This document shows positions 8,501-17,911 of a stretch of DNA of 64,000 nucleotides, piece by piece (position 1 is the first letter of the stretch; every line of letters starts with the position of its first letter). The translations under genes were made by a program, and so were the position numbers. This DNA comes from Muricoccus roseus (GTDB taxonomy: Bacteria > Pseudomonadota > Alphaproteobacteria > Acetobacterales > Acetobacteraceae): positions 45,263-109,262 of the forward strand of contig NZ_FQZF01000019.1 of assembly GCF_900141905.1 (NCBI RefSeq), read 5' to 3'. The notes beneath the pieces were generated by a model. It saw only the letters and a list, made by a program, of their open reading frames with translations. It was not told the origin of the DNA and made no database searches.

Positions 8501-9214
8501 TCAGCGGCGCAGCAGGTCCCGCAGCACCTCCCAGGCGAAGGTGACGTGTTCGCGCATCAGCGCCTCGGCCCTTTCGCCCTGGCCCGCCAGGATGGCGCGC
8601 AGGATGCGGTGATGGTCGTCATGGGAGCGGCGGATGATGGCGTGGTCCTCCCAGACGAAGAGGCGGTCGGAGGCCATGGGCACGTTCTGGGTCTGGTGTA
8701 CAAAGCTCCGCACGAAGCGGTTCTCGGCGCAGGCGAGCAGGGTTTCGTGGAACTCTACATTCATGGCGCGGTAGGGCGGCAGGCCCTCGGGTGTCAGCGT
8801 GCCGGCGGCGAGGATGCGGTCGCCGGCTTCGAGGCAGGCGCGTAGCCGGGCCGCCGCCGCCTCGGGCAGGCCCTGGGTAGCACAGAGCCAGCAGGCGAAG
8901 CCTTCCAGCCGGGCGCGGACGGCATAGGCCTGCTGGATGTCCTCCATACCGAAGCGGCGCACCGTGTATCCACGGTTGGCCTCGTACTCGAGCAAGCCTT
9001 CCTGGGCGAGGTTGACCAGCGCTTCCCGCAGCGGCGTGCGCGAAACGCCAAGAGAGAGGGCGAGTGGGACCTGGTGCAGGCGCTCCCCCGGCGCGAGATC
9101 GCCGTTCAGCACACGTTCGCGCAGGATGGCCGTCGCTTCCTCACCCTCTGTGCGACGTAGGGGATTGGATAAAATTTCGGCGTCCTGGGCCGGAAAACGG
9201 TCTTGACCTGCCAT
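8501..9214 (-). CDS. GntR family regulator with FCD ligand domain
   Basis: This 237-residue protein has an N-terminal winged helix (LRERVLNGDLAPGERL, then LGVSRTPLREAL) and a helical FCD effector domain with the metal-binding histidines in NVEFHETLL, DDHHRIL and MREHV. The ATG at 9214 is preferred over 9229 because GAGGGAGG lies a few bases before it. It is divergent from the Liv/SDR operon, only 83 bp away, which makes it the probable repressor of that operon with a carboxylate-type ligand. The intergenic motif TGTATCCA at 9229-9236 is a plausible but unproven half-site. Confidence 0.9.
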   Translation of the reverse strand: MAGQDRFPAQDAEILSNPLRRTEGEEATAILRERVLNGDLAPGERLHQVPLALSLGVSRTPLREALVNLAQEGLLEYEANRGYTVRRFGMEDIQQAYAVRARLEGFACWLCATQGLPEAAAARLRACLEAGDRILAAGTLTPEGLPPYRAMNVEFHETLLACAENRFVRSFVHQTQNVPMASDRLFVWEDHAIIRRSHDDHHRILRAILAGQGERAEALMREHVTFAWEVLRDLLRR

Positions 9215-9297
9215 TGAGCCCTCCCTCATGTATCCAATCCTAAGAGGGCCGGTTTGAACAGGCCCAGCTCCCCATCCGGGAGCAGGGAGAGAACGTG

Positions 9298-10062
9298 ATG
9301 GAACGAAGGCGGCGGACCGCCCTTGTGACGGGTGGCGCGCGCGGGATCGGCGCGGCCATTGCCGCGGCGCTGGCGGCGGATGCGGTGGATGTGGCGGTGG
9401 CGGATCTGGACGCGGAGGCGGCGGCCCGCGTGGCGGCCGCGCTGCCCTCCGGGCGGCATCTCGGCCTGGCCATGGACGTGACCGACGAGGCGGTGGTGGC
9501 CGCCGGCTTCGAGCGGGTGCAGCAGGCGCTCGGGCCCATCGACATTCTCGTCACCTGCGCCGGCATCCTTCTCTTCGCGCCGGGTGGCGACCGGCCGCTG
9601 GTGGCGGAGACGCGTCTGGAGGACTGGCGCCGGACGCAGGAGGTGAACGCGACCGGCTGCTTCCTGGCTTGCCGCGAATATGTGCGGCGCGCGCCGGTGG
9701 AGAACCCGACGGGGCGGATTGTCACCCTCTCCTCGGTCGCGGCCCAGCTCGGCGGATACCGCTCCAGCGCCGCCTATATCGCCAGCAAGTCCGCGGTGCT
9801 CGGCCTGACGAAGGCGCTGGCGCGGGAGCTGGCGCCGAGGCGCATCACGGCGAACTCCGTCGCGCCGGGGCTGATCGACGCGCCAATGCTGCGGCTCTCG
9901 CTCGATGCGGCGGATGACGCGAAGGCGGCGGCGAATATCCCGCTGGGGCGGATCGGCACCCCGGGCGACGTGGCCGGGGCGGTGCGGTTCCTGGCCTCGG
10001 CCGAGGCGTCTTACCTCACCGGCGTGACGATCGACGTGAATGGTGGATACCGGATGCAATAG
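9298..10062 (+). CDS. Short-chain dehydrogenase/reductase
   Basis: The 254-residue protein is a classical SDR. It has the Rossmann glycine motif TGGARGIG near residue 11, the structural TCAGIL in place of NNAG, and the catalytic YIASK following Ser-Ala-Ala. It likely reduces or oxidises a ketone/alcohol with NAD(P)(H). An upstream AGGGAGA supports the ATG at 9298; a GTG three bases earlier is possible. It is the first gene of the transporter and dehydrogenase operon that ends at 19289, so it probably acts on the imported substrate or an intermediate. Confidence 0.9.
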   Translation: MERRRRTALVTGGARGIGAAIAAALAADAVDVAVADLDAEAAARVAAALPSGRHLGLAMDVTDEAVVAAGFERVQQALGPIDILVTCAGILLFAPGGDRPLVAETRLEDWRRTQEVNATGCFLACREYVRRAPVENPTGRIVTLSSVAAQLGGYRSSAAYIASKSAVLGLTKALARELAPRRITANSVAPGLIDAPMLRLSLDAADDAKAAANIPLGRIGTPGDVAGAVRFLASAEASYLTGVTIDVNGGYRMQ

Positions 10063-10100
10063 CGTCCCGCGCAACGTCCAAGACAGAAGGAAAGCAGAAG

Positions 10101-11309
10101 ATGGGAATGCGATCGGTCCGGGCGGCACTGCTCGGTGGTGTGCTGGCGATGGCGGGCGGGCTGACGGCGCTGGCGCAGGAGGTGGGCGTGACGCCGGACC
10201 GCGTGCGGATTGGCATGTTCGCGCCTCTTTCGGGGCCGAGCGCGGCCTATGGGCAGGACGTGCTGAACGCCGCCCGCATGTGGTTCGACAAGATCAACCG
10301 CGAGGGCGGCATCCACGGACGGCAGATCGAGGCCGTGGTGGAGGACGACCGCTGCAACGCGAACGACCTGGTCGCCGCGGTGAAGAAGCTGGTGGAGCAG
10401 AGCAACGTCTTCGCGCTGAACGGCGGCTCCTGCTCGGCCGCGGTGGTGGCGGCCAGCGACTATGTGGTGCGGAACCGGGTGCCGCTGGTGATGCTGAACG
10501 CTTCCGGCGACGGCGCGCTGTTCCCGCCCAACGACTATATCTACGGCGCCTTCTCGATCTCGCAGCACGCGGCCGGCGGGTCGGCGGTGGAGTTCGCGGC
10601 GCGGCACTTCAACGCGCGCCGCATCGCCTATGTGAACCATGACGACGCCTATGGCGCGTGGAACCTGAACGCGGCGAAGTTCCAGGCGGAGCGGCGCGGG
10701 GCGGGGCTGAACGTGCAGTCGATCAGCCCCAACATCACGGATGTGACGGCGCCGATGGTGCGGCTGCGCGCCGCCAATCCCGAGGTGCTGGTCATCATGA
10801 CCTATGCGCGGCCCGCGGCGCTCATCATCCGCAAGGCGATGGAGCTGGGCTATCGCGGCCCGATCGTGGTGGCGGTGAACGCCACGGCCGACCTGCGCCA
10901 GATGGTGGCCAATGGCGGCGGGCCGGAGGCGTTCCGCAACGTCTATATCCAGGAGGTGCTGGCCGACCTGCCGGGCAGCGCGCGGCTGCAATGGGTGTAC
11001 GACATGTACCGCCAAGCCTATCCGCAGCTCGCCTCGCAGGAGGGGCGGCCGCAGGTCTACATGCCCTATGGGCTGCCCTCGGCCATGTCCGTCACCCGCG
11101 CGCTGGAGGCGGCGGGGCCGGAGCTGACGCGGGAGAAGTTCCTGGCCGCGCTGCAGGGGCTGGATTTCGACAGCGGGGTGATGGCCGGCCCGATCCGCTT
11201 CGGCCCGCGCAACCGCGCCGCCCAGCAGGCCGCGATCTACATCAAGTATGACGGCGCCACGATGGAGCGCGTGCCCGGCAGCTTCGCCAGCGACTGGCGC
11301 TTCGAGTAG
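10101..11309 (+). CDS. Periplasmic substrate-binding protein, branched-chain amino acid (type I) family
   Basis: This 402-residue protein begins with a Sec signal (cleavage probably after LTALAQ near residue 26) and then shows the type I periplasmic-binding fold of the LivJ/LivK group: IGMFAPLSGPSAAYGQD, AARMWFDKINREGGI and VEDDRCNANDLVAAVKKL. It should deliver ligand to the permeases and ATPases encoded next. LivJ-like proteins in catabolic clusters commonly bind aromatic or alicyclic acids rather than leucine, and the surrounding dehydrogenases favour that here (inference). AAGGAAAGC precedes the ATG at 10101. Confidence 0.92.
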   Translation: MGMRSVRAALLGGVLAMAGGLTALAQEVGVTPDRVRIGMFAPLSGPSAAYGQDVLNAARMWFDKINREGGIHGRQIEAVVEDDRCNANDLVAAVKKLVEQSNVFALNGGSCSAAVVAASDYVVRNRVPLVMLNASGDGALFPPNDYIYGAFSISQHAAGGSAVEFAARHFNARRIAYVNHDDAYGAWNLNAAKFQAERRGAGLNVQSISPNITDVTAPMVRLRAANPEVLVIMTYARPAALIIRKAMELGYRGPIVVAVNATADLRQMVANGGGPEAFRNVYIQEVLADLPGSARLQWVYDMYRQAYPQLASQEGRPQVYMPYGLPSAMSVTRALEAAGPELTREKFLAALQGLDFDSGVMAGPIRFGPRNRAAQQAAIYIKYDGATMERVPGSFASDWRFE

Positions 11310-11334
11310 CGGCGGAAGGGCAGGGGTGGACGCC

Positions 11335-12237
11335 ATGGACAGCGAGGTGCTGTTTCTCTTCCTCCAGCAGGGCATCGCCTCGGGCATCGTCTCCGGCAGC
11401 GTCTATGCCCTGCTCGCCCTGGCCATCGTGATGATCTTCAAGACATCCGAGGTGCCGAACTTCGCGCAGGGCGAGGTCTTCATGGTCGCGGCCTATGCGG
11501 CGCTGTTCCTGATCGTGTTCTACGGCCTGCCGATGTGGGTGGTGATCCCCGCCGCGCTGCTCTTCACCGTGGCGGGGATGATGCTGTTCGAGGCGGGCAT
11601 CCTGCGGCGGGTGAAGAAGGCGCTGGGTGAGCCGGTGAACCTGGTGATCGCGACGCTCGGCCTCTCCTTCCTGCTGCGCGGCCTGGTGCGGCAGACGGGG
11701 CTGGGGGACACGCCGCGCTCCTTTCCCTCCCTCGTCTCGACCGATCCGGTGCAGATCGGGCAGGCGATGCTGACGCGGCTCGACCTCGCGATCGTCGGGA
11801 CGGCGGTGGCGGTAATGGCCGCGGTGTTCCTGCTGTTCAACTTCACCCGCGCGGGGCGCGCCATGCGCGCGCTGGGGATGAACCCCAAGGCGGCGGCGCT
11901 GGTGGGCATCGACATCCGGCGCACCCATGCCTTCGTCTGGGGGCTTTCGGGCCTGGTCTCGGCGATCAGCGCGCTGTTGATCGCGCCGAAGATCCTGATG
12001 ACGCCGGAGATGGGGCATGTGGCCATCCTGGCCTTCGCCGCGGCGATCGTGGGCGGGTTCAACAGCCTGCCGGGGGCGGTGCTGGGGGGCTTCATCATCG
12101 GCATCGCCGAGAATCTGGTGGGGCTGTTCGTTTCCGCCTCGGCCATCGTGGTCACGCCCTTCCTCGCCATCATGGCGGTGCTGGTGCTGCGGCCGCAGGG
12201 GCTGCTGGGCGGCCGCCCGCAGATGCGGAAGGTATGA
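11335..12237 (+). CDS. livH: ABC transporter inner-membrane permease, LivH family
   Basis: The 300-residue hydrophobic protein has about eight membrane segments and the LivH hallmarks: GIASGSVYALLALAIVMIF near the N-terminus and a cytoplasmic loop (RAMRALGMNPKAAALVGID) that contacts the ATPases. The ATG at 11335 follows an AGGGG element. The ORF could extend into the binding-protein gene but that part looks non-native. It pairs with the LivM-type permease, whose ATG overlaps this gene's stop, to form the translocation channel. Confidence 0.92.
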   Translation: MDSEVLFLFLQQGIASGIVSGSVYALLALAIVMIFKTSEVPNFAQGEVFMVAAYAALFLIVFYGLPMWVVIPAALLFTVAGMMLFEAGILRRVKKALGEPVNLVIATLGLSFLLRGLVRQTGLGDTPRSFPSLVSTDPVQIGQAMLTRLDLAIVGTAVAVMAAVFLLFNFTRAGRAMRALGMNPKAAALVGIDIRRTHAFVWGLSGLVSAISALLIAPKILMTPEMGHVAILAFAAAIVGGFNSLPGAVLGGFIIGIAENLVGLFVSASAIVVTPFLAIMAVLVLRPQGLLGGRPQMRKV

Positions 12238-13226
12238 GCATGCCCCCGCAACAGGCCGTGGCGGCGCTGCCCGCGCGCGCCTCCTCCAACCTGCGGCTGG
12301 GGCTGCTGGTCCCCGCCGTCGCGGCGGTCGTCGCCCTGGCGCTGCTGCCGGTCTTCACCTCGGGCTATGTGGTCTATGTGGCGAATGTGCTGCTGGTCTA
12401 TGTGGTGCTCAGCCTCGGGCTGAACCTCGTGATCGGGGAGGCGGGGCAGTTCTCGCTTAGCCATGCGGCCTTCTACGGAATCGGCATCTATGCCGCGGCG
12501 CTCGGCAACAAGCTGCTGGGGCTGCCGCTGGTGGGCTGCCTTCTGCTGGCCGGAGTGGTGGCGGCGCTGCTGGGCGGCGTGATCGGCACCATCGCGCTGC
12601 GGATGCGCGACATCTACCTGGCGCTGACCACCTTCGCCTTCGGTGAGGCCATGCAGTGGCTCTTCCTGAACTGGGAGCCGGTGACGGGCGGGCCGAACGG
12701 GCTGCGCATCCCGCCTTCCTCCCTGTTCGGGGTGGAGATCCTGAACGACAAGCAGGCCTATCCGGTCGTGCTCGGCGTCGCGCTGCTGATGCTGGGGGCG
12801 ACGGTGGTGATCTCGCGCTCGCGCCTCGGCCGGGCTTTCCGCGCCGTGCGGGAATCCGATGTGGCGGCGATGGCCATGGGCATTCCCGTGCGGCGCGTGA
12901 AGATCATGGCCTTCCTTCTCTCGGCCTTCTACGCGGGGGTGGCGGGCGGGCTTTTCGCCACCTTCTCCACCTACATCCATCCCGAGAGCCTGGGCTTCCA
13001 GACCACGATGACGGTGCTGACCATGGTGGTGGTGGGCGGGCTGGGTTCCACGGGTGGCGCGCTGCTGGGCGCGGTGGTGTTCGGCCTGATCTCCGAGCTG
13101 CTGCGGCAGGCGCCGGCGGTGCAGGAGATGACCTATGGGCTGATCCTCATCCTCTTCATGATGTTCGTCCCGCGGGGCCTCGCGCCCGCCGTGTCGCGCT
13201 GGGTGCGGGGGCGCGGCCATGTCTGA
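12234..13226 (+). CDS. livM: ABC transporter inner-membrane permease, LivM family
   Basis: The 330-residue protein carries multiple transmembrane helices and LivM features: LNLVIGEAGQFSLSHAAFYG in the first third, the loop VRESDVAAMAMGIPVRRVK that couples to the ATPase, and GGLGSTGGALLGAVVFGLI near the end. It overlaps livH by four bases and livG by eight, so the transporter is translationally coupled. It forms the channel with LivH. Substrate specificity resides in the binding protein. Confidence 0.92.
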   Translation: MSMPPQQAVAALPARASSNLRLGLLVPAVAAVVALALLPVFTSGYVVYVANVLLVYVVLSLGLNLVIGEAGQFSLSHAAFYGIGIYAAALGNKLLGLPLVGCLLLAGVVAALLGGVIGTIALRMRDIYLALTTFAFGEAMQWLFLNWEPVTGGPNGLRIPPSSLFGVEILNDKQAYPVVLGVALLMLGATVVISRSRLGRAFRAVRESDVAAMAMGIPVRRVKIMAFLLSAFYAGVAGGLFATFSTYIHPESLGFQTTMTVLTMVVVGGLGSTGGALLGAVVFGLISELLRQAPAVQEMTYGLILILFMMFVPRGLAPAVSRWVRGRGHV

Positions 13227-13983
13227 GGCTCCGATGATCGAGGTGGAGAACCTCACCCTGCGCTTCGGCGGGCTGGTGGCGGTGAACGACCTCTCCCTGG
13301 TGGTGCGGCCGCGCACCATCCACGCGCTGATAGGGCCCAATGGCGCGGGCAAGTCCACCACCTTCAACTGCATCTCGCGGCTGTACCGGCCGACATCGGG
13401 GCGCATCCGCGTGCTGGGGCGGGACGTTTCCGGCCTGAGGCCGCAGGACTTGGCGCCACTTGGCGTGGCGCGAACCTTCCAGAACCTGGAGCTGTTCGGC
13501 GGGCTTTCGGTGCTGGAGAACGTGCTGATCGGGGCGCATGTGCATTGCGGCGGCGGCTTGCGGGAGCGGCTGGCCGCGCGCCCGCCGGCGGTGATCGGGC
13601 ATGTGGAGCACCTGCTGGAGCGCGTCGGGCTGGCGGAGTTCCGCCATGCGCAGGCGAGCGCGCTCGATTTCGGGCGGCAGAAGATGCTGGAGCTGGCGCG
13701 GGCGCTGGCGATCCGCCCGCGGATCCTGCTGCTGGACGAGCCGGCCGCGGGGCTGCGGAACCGCGAGATCGGGGCGCTGGACCGGCTCCTGAACGAGCTG
13801 GTGGAGCGGGACGGCCTGACCGTGCTGCTGGTGGAGCATGTGATGCAGCTGGTGATGGCCATCTCGCACCGCGTCACGGTGATGAATTTCGGCGCGAGGA
13901 TCGCGGAGGGCACGCCGGCCGAGGTGCGGCGCGACCCGCTCGTGGTCGAGGCCTATTTGGGGCAGGAGGCCGCCCATGCCTGA
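13219..13983 (+). CDS. livG: ABC transporter ATPase, LivG family
   Basis: The 254-residue protein has Walker A GPNGAGKST near residue 40, Walker B ILLLDEP followed by AAGL, and the LivG-type C-terminal insertion ending AEGTPAEVRRDPLVVEAYLG. The ABC signature is degenerate: LDFGRQKMLELARAL stands where LSYGQQ or LSGGQ is usual. Because LivG works as a heterodimer with LivF, whose signature is intact, a variant signature on one subunit need not abolish transport. It overlaps livM and livF by eight bases each. Confidence 0.92.
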   Translation: MSEAPMIEVENLTLRFGGLVAVNDLSLVVRPRTIHALIGPNGAGKSTTFNCISRLYRPTSGRIRVLGRDVSGLRPQDLAPLGVARTFQNLELFGGLSVLENVLIGAHVHCGGGLRERLAARPPAVIGHVEHLLERVGLAEFRHAQASALDFGRQKMLELARALAIRPRILLLDEPAAGLRNREIGALDRLLNELVERDGLTVLLVEHVMQLVMAISHRVTVMNFGARIAEGTPAEVRRDPLVVEAYLGQEAAHA

Positions 13984-14692
13984 GCTGCTGTCGCTGCGCG
14001 ACGTCTCGGCCGCCTATGGCCGGATCCAGGCGCTTTCGCATGTCAGCCTTTCCGTGCCGGAGGGGGCGATCGTCGCGCTGCTCGGTGCCAACGGGGCGGG
14101 CAAGAGCACGACGCTGAACGTCATCTCCCGCCTGGTGCCGCAGTCCGGGGGGGAGATCCTGTTCCGGGGTGCCTCCATCGCCGCCCGCGCCTCGCATGAG
14201 GTGGTGCGCGCGGGGATCGCGCAGGTGCCGGAGGGGCGCGAGGTGTTCCGCGAGATGAGCGTGCGGGAGAACCTGGAGCTGGGCGCGCATCTGCGGCGCG
14301 ACGCGCGCGGCGTGGCGGAGGATGTGGAGCGGGCCTTCGCCTATTTTCCCGTTTTGCGGGAACGCTACCGGCAGCGCGCCGGCACGCTTTCGGGCGGGGA
14401 GCAGCAGATGCTGCTGATCGCCCGCGCGCTGATGGCCCGGCCGGCGCTGCTGCTGCTCGACGAGCCCTCGCTCGGCCTCTCGCCGCTGCTGGTGCAGCAG
14501 ATCTTCGGGATCATCCGCCGCATCAACGAGGACGGCACGACGATCCTGCTGGTGGAGCAGAATGTCGGCGTCGCGCTCGGCTGCTCCTCCTATGCCTACA
14601 TCCTGGAGAACGGGGAGATCGCCCATCACGGCCCCTCGGCCAGCCTGGCGGCGGATGGGGCGGTGCAGAACGCCTATCTCGGGGGGCATTAG
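13976..14692 (+). CDS. livF: ABC transporter ATPase, LivF family
   Basis: The 238-residue ATPase has Walker A GANGAGKST, a canonical signature LSGGEQQMLLIARAL, Walker B LLLLDEPSLGLSP and the switch histidine region LVEQNVGVAL. Its size and C-terminus (QNAYLGG) are typical of LivF, the partner of LivG. It completes the five-component importer that begins at 10101. The next gene starts two bases after its stop. Confidence 0.93.
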   Translation: MPELLSLRDVSAAYGRIQALSHVSLSVPEGAIVALLGANGAGKSTTLNVISRLVPQSGGEILFRGASIAARASHEVVRAGIAQVPEGREVFREMSVRENLELGAHLRRDARGVAEDVERAFAYFPVLRERYRQRAGTLSGGEQQMLLIARALMARPALLLLDEPSLGLSPLLVQQIFGIIRRINEDGTTILLVEQNVGVALGCSSYAYILENGEIAHHGPSASLAADGAVQNAYLGGH

Positions 14693-14694
14693 GG

Positions 14695-15435
14695 ATGGCG
14701 GCAGGGGAGAGGCCGGTCGCGGTCGTCACGGGCGCGGGCGGCGGGATCGGGGGGGCGATCGCGCGGCGGCTGGTGGCGGATGGCTTTCACCTCGTCGCCC
14801 TCGACATGGCGGCCGAGCGGGCGGAGGCGGTGGCGGCGGCGCTGCGGGCGGAGGGCGGCTCCGCCGAGGCGGCGCCGCTGGACCTGCGCGACGAGGCGGC
14901 GGTGGAGGCGCTGGTGGGGCGGCTGCCGCGGTTGGATGCGGTGGTGAACAACGCCGGCATCTTCGACGAGCGGCCGCTGCTGGAGCTTTCGGCCGAGGAT
15001 TTCCGCCGCCATTACGAGGTGAACCTGATTGCGCTGTTTCGGCTCAGCCGGCACGGGATCGGGCGGATGGGGGCGGGCGGGAAAATCGTCAACATGGCCT
15101 CCCGCGCCTTCCTCGGCGCGCGCAACCACGCGCATTACGTCGCCTCGAAGGCGGCGGTGGTCGGGCTGACGCGTGCCATGGCGATGGAGCTGGCGCCGCG
15201 CGGCATCCTGGTGAACGCGATCGCCCCGGGGCTGGTGGACACGCCGATGCTGCGCGCGCTGACGCCGGAGCGGCTGGCGCAGCAGCTGGCCCTGCAGCCG
15301 ACCGGCCGGGCGAGCCGGCCGGAGGACATCGCCAACGCCGTCTCCTTCCTCGCCGCGCCGGGGATGGATGGCATCACGGGGCAGGTGCTGCTGGTGGACG
15401 GTGGCAAGTCCCTGGGCGGGGGCTTCGGCTTCTGA
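14695..15435 (+). CDS. Short-chain dehydrogenase/reductase
   Basis: This 246-residue classical SDR has TGAGGGIG near residue 11, VNNAGIF and the active-site YVASK preceded by His-Ala-His, ending with the usual C-terminal GQVLLVDGGKSLGGG. It is the second SDR of the operon. It starts two bases after livF and its stop overlaps the next ATG, so it is co-translated with the transporter and the flavoprotein. It probably interconverts a ring or side-chain hydroxyl and ketone of the imported compound (inference). Confidence 0.9.
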   Translation: MAAGERPVAVVTGAGGGIGGAIARRLVADGFHLVALDMAAERAEAVAAALRAEGGSAEAAPLDLRDEAAVEALVGRLPRLDAVVNNAGIFDERPLLELSAEDFRRHYEVNLIALFRLSRHGIGRMGAGGKIVNMASRAFLGARNHAHYVASKAAVVGLTRAMAMELAPRGILVNAIAPGLVDTPMLRALTPERLAQQLALQPTGRASRPEDIANAVSFLAAPGMDGITGQVLLVDGGKSLGGGFGF

Positions 15436-17138
15436 TGGACGGGCGCTTGGAGGCGGCGGAGGAGGGTTTCGACGTGGTGGTGCTGGGCTCCGGTGCCGCC
15501 GGGCTGGCCGCCGCCATCACGGCGCGGGCGGCGGGGCTTTCCGTCCTGCTCCTGGAGAAGACGGGGTATTTCGGCGGCTCCACCGCGGTCTCCGGCGGTG
15601 CGGTGTGGATTCCCTCCAATCCCGGCATGGCTGAGCTGGGGCATGAGGACAGCCGCGAGAAGGTGATGGCCTATCTGCGCGGGGCGCTGGGCAACCACCT
15701 CCGGCCCGAGCGGATCGAGGCCTTTCTCGACCATGGGCCGGAGATGGTGCGGTTCCTGGAGCGGGAGGCGGGGCTGCGGCTGATCGCCCGCGCCGTATCC
15801 CCGGACTACCAGCCGGAGAGGGAGGGCGGGATGCCGGGCGGGCGGGCGATGGACCCGGCGGAGTTCGACGGACGCCGCCTGGGGCCGCTTTTCGAGGCGC
15901 TGCGGCCGCCGCTGCCGATATTTCTCGCCCTCGGCGGGATGATGGTGAACCGCAAGGACATTGATTCCCTGCTGCGCCCGCTGTCCGGCGCCCAGGCTTT
16001 CCGCCATGCCGCCGGGCTGCTGGCCCGCCATGCGCGGGACCGGCTGCGCTGGCGGCGCGGCACGCGGTTGGTGCTGGGCAACGCGTTGGCGGGGCATCTG
16101 CTCTGGGCGGCGGATCGGGCGGGGGTGGTGCTGCGGCGGCAGGTGACGGTGACGGGCCTTCGCCGCCGCGGGGGCCGCGTGGATGGCGTGGTGGTGGAGG
16201 AGGCGGGGCGGACGTGCCGGATCGGGGCGCGATGGGGCGTGGTGCTTGCCACCGGGGGCTTTCCGCGCAACGCGGCGATGCGGGCGGAGCGGATGCCGCA
16301 TGCGGCCGTGCATCGCTCCATGTCGCCCGAGGGCAATGCGGGGGACGGCATCGCCCTGGCGCGGGCGGTGGGGGCGGCGATGGAGGAGGCCGGGGCGGGG
16401 CCCGCCTTCTGGACGCCGGTTTCGGTGCTGCGCCGCCCGGATGGCGGGGAGACGGTGTTTCCGCATCTCGTCACCGACCGGCAGAAGCCGGGGCTGATGG
16501 CGGTGGACGGCACGGGGCGGCGCTTCGTGAACGAGGCGACCTCCTATCACGGCTTTGTCGAGGGCATGCACCGCGCCGGCGCCGTGCCGGCCTGGCTGGT
16601 CTGCGACCGGCGCTTCCTGCGCCGCTACGGGCTGGGGATGCTGCGCCCGGGATCCTCGCCCCGGGCGCTGGTGCGGGCGGGCTATCTGATCGAGGCGACG
16701 GATCTCGGCGCGCTGGCCGCGCGCATCGGCGTGCCGCCCGCTGCGCTGGCGGAGAGTGTCGCGCGGATGAACGAGGCGGCGCGGCGCGGGGAGGACCCGG
16801 AGTTCCATCGTGGCGCCTCGGCCTATGACCGTTATCTCGGCGATCCGGCGCACCGGCCTAATCCCTGCCTCGGCCCGATCGAGGCCGCGCCCTTCTATGC
16901 GGTGCAGGTCTGGCCGGGGGATATCGGCACCGCTTCCGGCCTGCGGGTGGATGGACGCAGCCGCGTGCTGGACGAGGCGGGCGAGCCGGTGCCGGGGCTG
17001 TTCGCTTGCGGCAACGACGCGGCTTCCGTCATGGCGGGCACCTATCCCGGTGCGGGGATCACGCTCGGGCCGGGCCTGACCTTCGGCTATGTGGCGGGGC
17101 GGGAGCTGGCGGCCGCCGCCGGGGGAACTTCGGCATGA
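15435..17138 (+). CDS. FAD-dependent oxidoreductase, 3-ketosteroid delta1-dehydrogenase-like
   Basis: The 567-residue protein has an N-terminal dinucleotide fold (VVLGSGAAGLAAAITARAAG), the FAD contact YFGGSTAVSGGAVWIP, and a C-terminal FAD segment GDIGTASGLRVDG followed by GLFACGNDAASVM and YPGAGITLGPGLTFGY. These are characteristic of the KstD/fumarate-reductase-type flavoproteins that introduce a double bond next to a ketone. The true substrate may be a steroid-like or smaller alicyclic ketone. Its ATG overlaps the preceding stop (TGATG), and its own stop overlaps the following SDR start in ATGA. Confidence 0.87.
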   Translation: MDGRLEAAEEGFDVVVLGSGAAGLAAAITARAAGLSVLLLEKTGYFGGSTAVSGGAVWIPSNPGMAELGHEDSREKVMAYLRGALGNHLRPERIEAFLDHGPEMVRFLEREAGLRLIARAVSPDYQPEREGGMPGGRAMDPAEFDGRRLGPLFEALRPPLPIFLALGGMMVNRKDIDSLLRPLSGAQAFRHAAGLLARHARDRLRWRRGTRLVLGNALAGHLLWAADRAGVVLRRQVTVTGLRRRGGRVDGVVVEEAGRTCRIGARWGVVLATGGFPRNAAMRAERMPHAAVHRSMSPEGNAGDGIALARAVGAAMEEAGAGPAFWTPVSVLRRPDGGETVFPHLVTDRQKPGLMAVDGTGRRFVNEATSYHGFVEGMHRAGAVPAWLVCDRRFLRRYGLGMLRPGSSPRALVRAGYLIEATDLGALAARIGVPPAALAESVARMNEAARRGEDPEFHRGASAYDRYLGDPAHRPNPCLGPIEAAPFYAVQVWPGDIGTASGLRVDGRSRVLDEAGEPVPGLFACGNDAASVMAGTYPGAGITLGPGLTFGYVAGRELAAAAGGTSA

Positions 17139-17911
17139 GCGGCGCGCTGGAGGGGCGGCGCGCGATCGTCACGGGCAGCTCCGCGGGGATCGGCCTTGCG
17201 ATCGCGCGCCTGTTCCTGGACTCGGGCGCGGTGGTGATCGGGGCGGACCGCGAGCCGCCGCCGGACAGCCTGGCGACGCATCCCAGGTTTCGCGCCCTGG
17301 TGGCCGATCTTGCCGCGCCGGGCGCCGGGGAGGCGGTGGTGGAGGCCTGCCGCGCGGCGGGGGGCGCGCCGCAGGTGCTGGTGAACAATGCGGGGATCGG
17401 GGATGCGCGCCCCATCCTGGAGACGGATGACGCGGCCTTGCAGCGTTACCTCTCGGTCAACCTCGCGGCGCCTTTCGCGCTCTGCCGCGCCGCCATCCGG
17501 GCCATGGTGGCGGCGGGGGAGGGGGGCAGCATCATCAACATGGCCTCCGCCTTCGGGCTGGTGGGGGCGGCGCGCAGCAGCGGCTATGCGCCGACCAAGG
17601 CGGCGCTGATCGGGCTGACGCTGCAGCTGGCCACCGAATACGGCCGGCACGGCATCCGCGTGAACGCGGTGGCGCCGGGGCTGATCGAGACGGCGCTGAC
17701 GCGGGAGAGGCTGGCGGGCAATGCCTGGTTCCGCCGGATGATGATCGAGAACTGTCCGCTCGGCCGGCCGGGGCGGGCCGAGGAGGTGGCGCGCGCCTGC
17801 CGCTTCCTGGCTTCCGACGAGGCGGCCTTCGTCACGGGGGTGGTGCTGCCGGTCGATGGCGGCTGGTCCTCGGCCAAGTTCATGCCGGAGCCGGCGGGGG
17901 AGGGGGCGTGA
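17135..17911 (+). CDS. Short-chain dehydrogenase/reductase
   Basis: The 258-residue SDR shows TGSSAGIG, VNNAGIGDA, and YAPTK preceded by Ser-Ser-Gly as catalytic tyrosine/lysine. The ATG at 17135 overlaps the flavoprotein stop, and the gene's own stop overlaps the GTG of the next one. It is the third SDR in the operon. The clustering of different SDRs with a ketone desaturase suggests several successive alcohol or ketone steps in one pathway. Confidence 0.9.
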   Translation: MSGALEGRRAIVTGSSAGIGLAIARLFLDSGAVVIGADREPPPDSLATHPRFRALVADLAAPGAGEAVVEACRAAGGAPQVLVNNAGIGDARPILETDDAALQRYLSVNLAAPFALCRAAIRAMVAAGEGGSIINMASAFGLVGAARSSGYAPTKAALIGLTLQLATEYGRHGIRVNAVAPGLIETALTRERLAGNAWFRRMMIENCPLGRPGRAEEVARACRFLASDEAAFVTGVVLPVDGGWSSAKFMPEPAGEGA

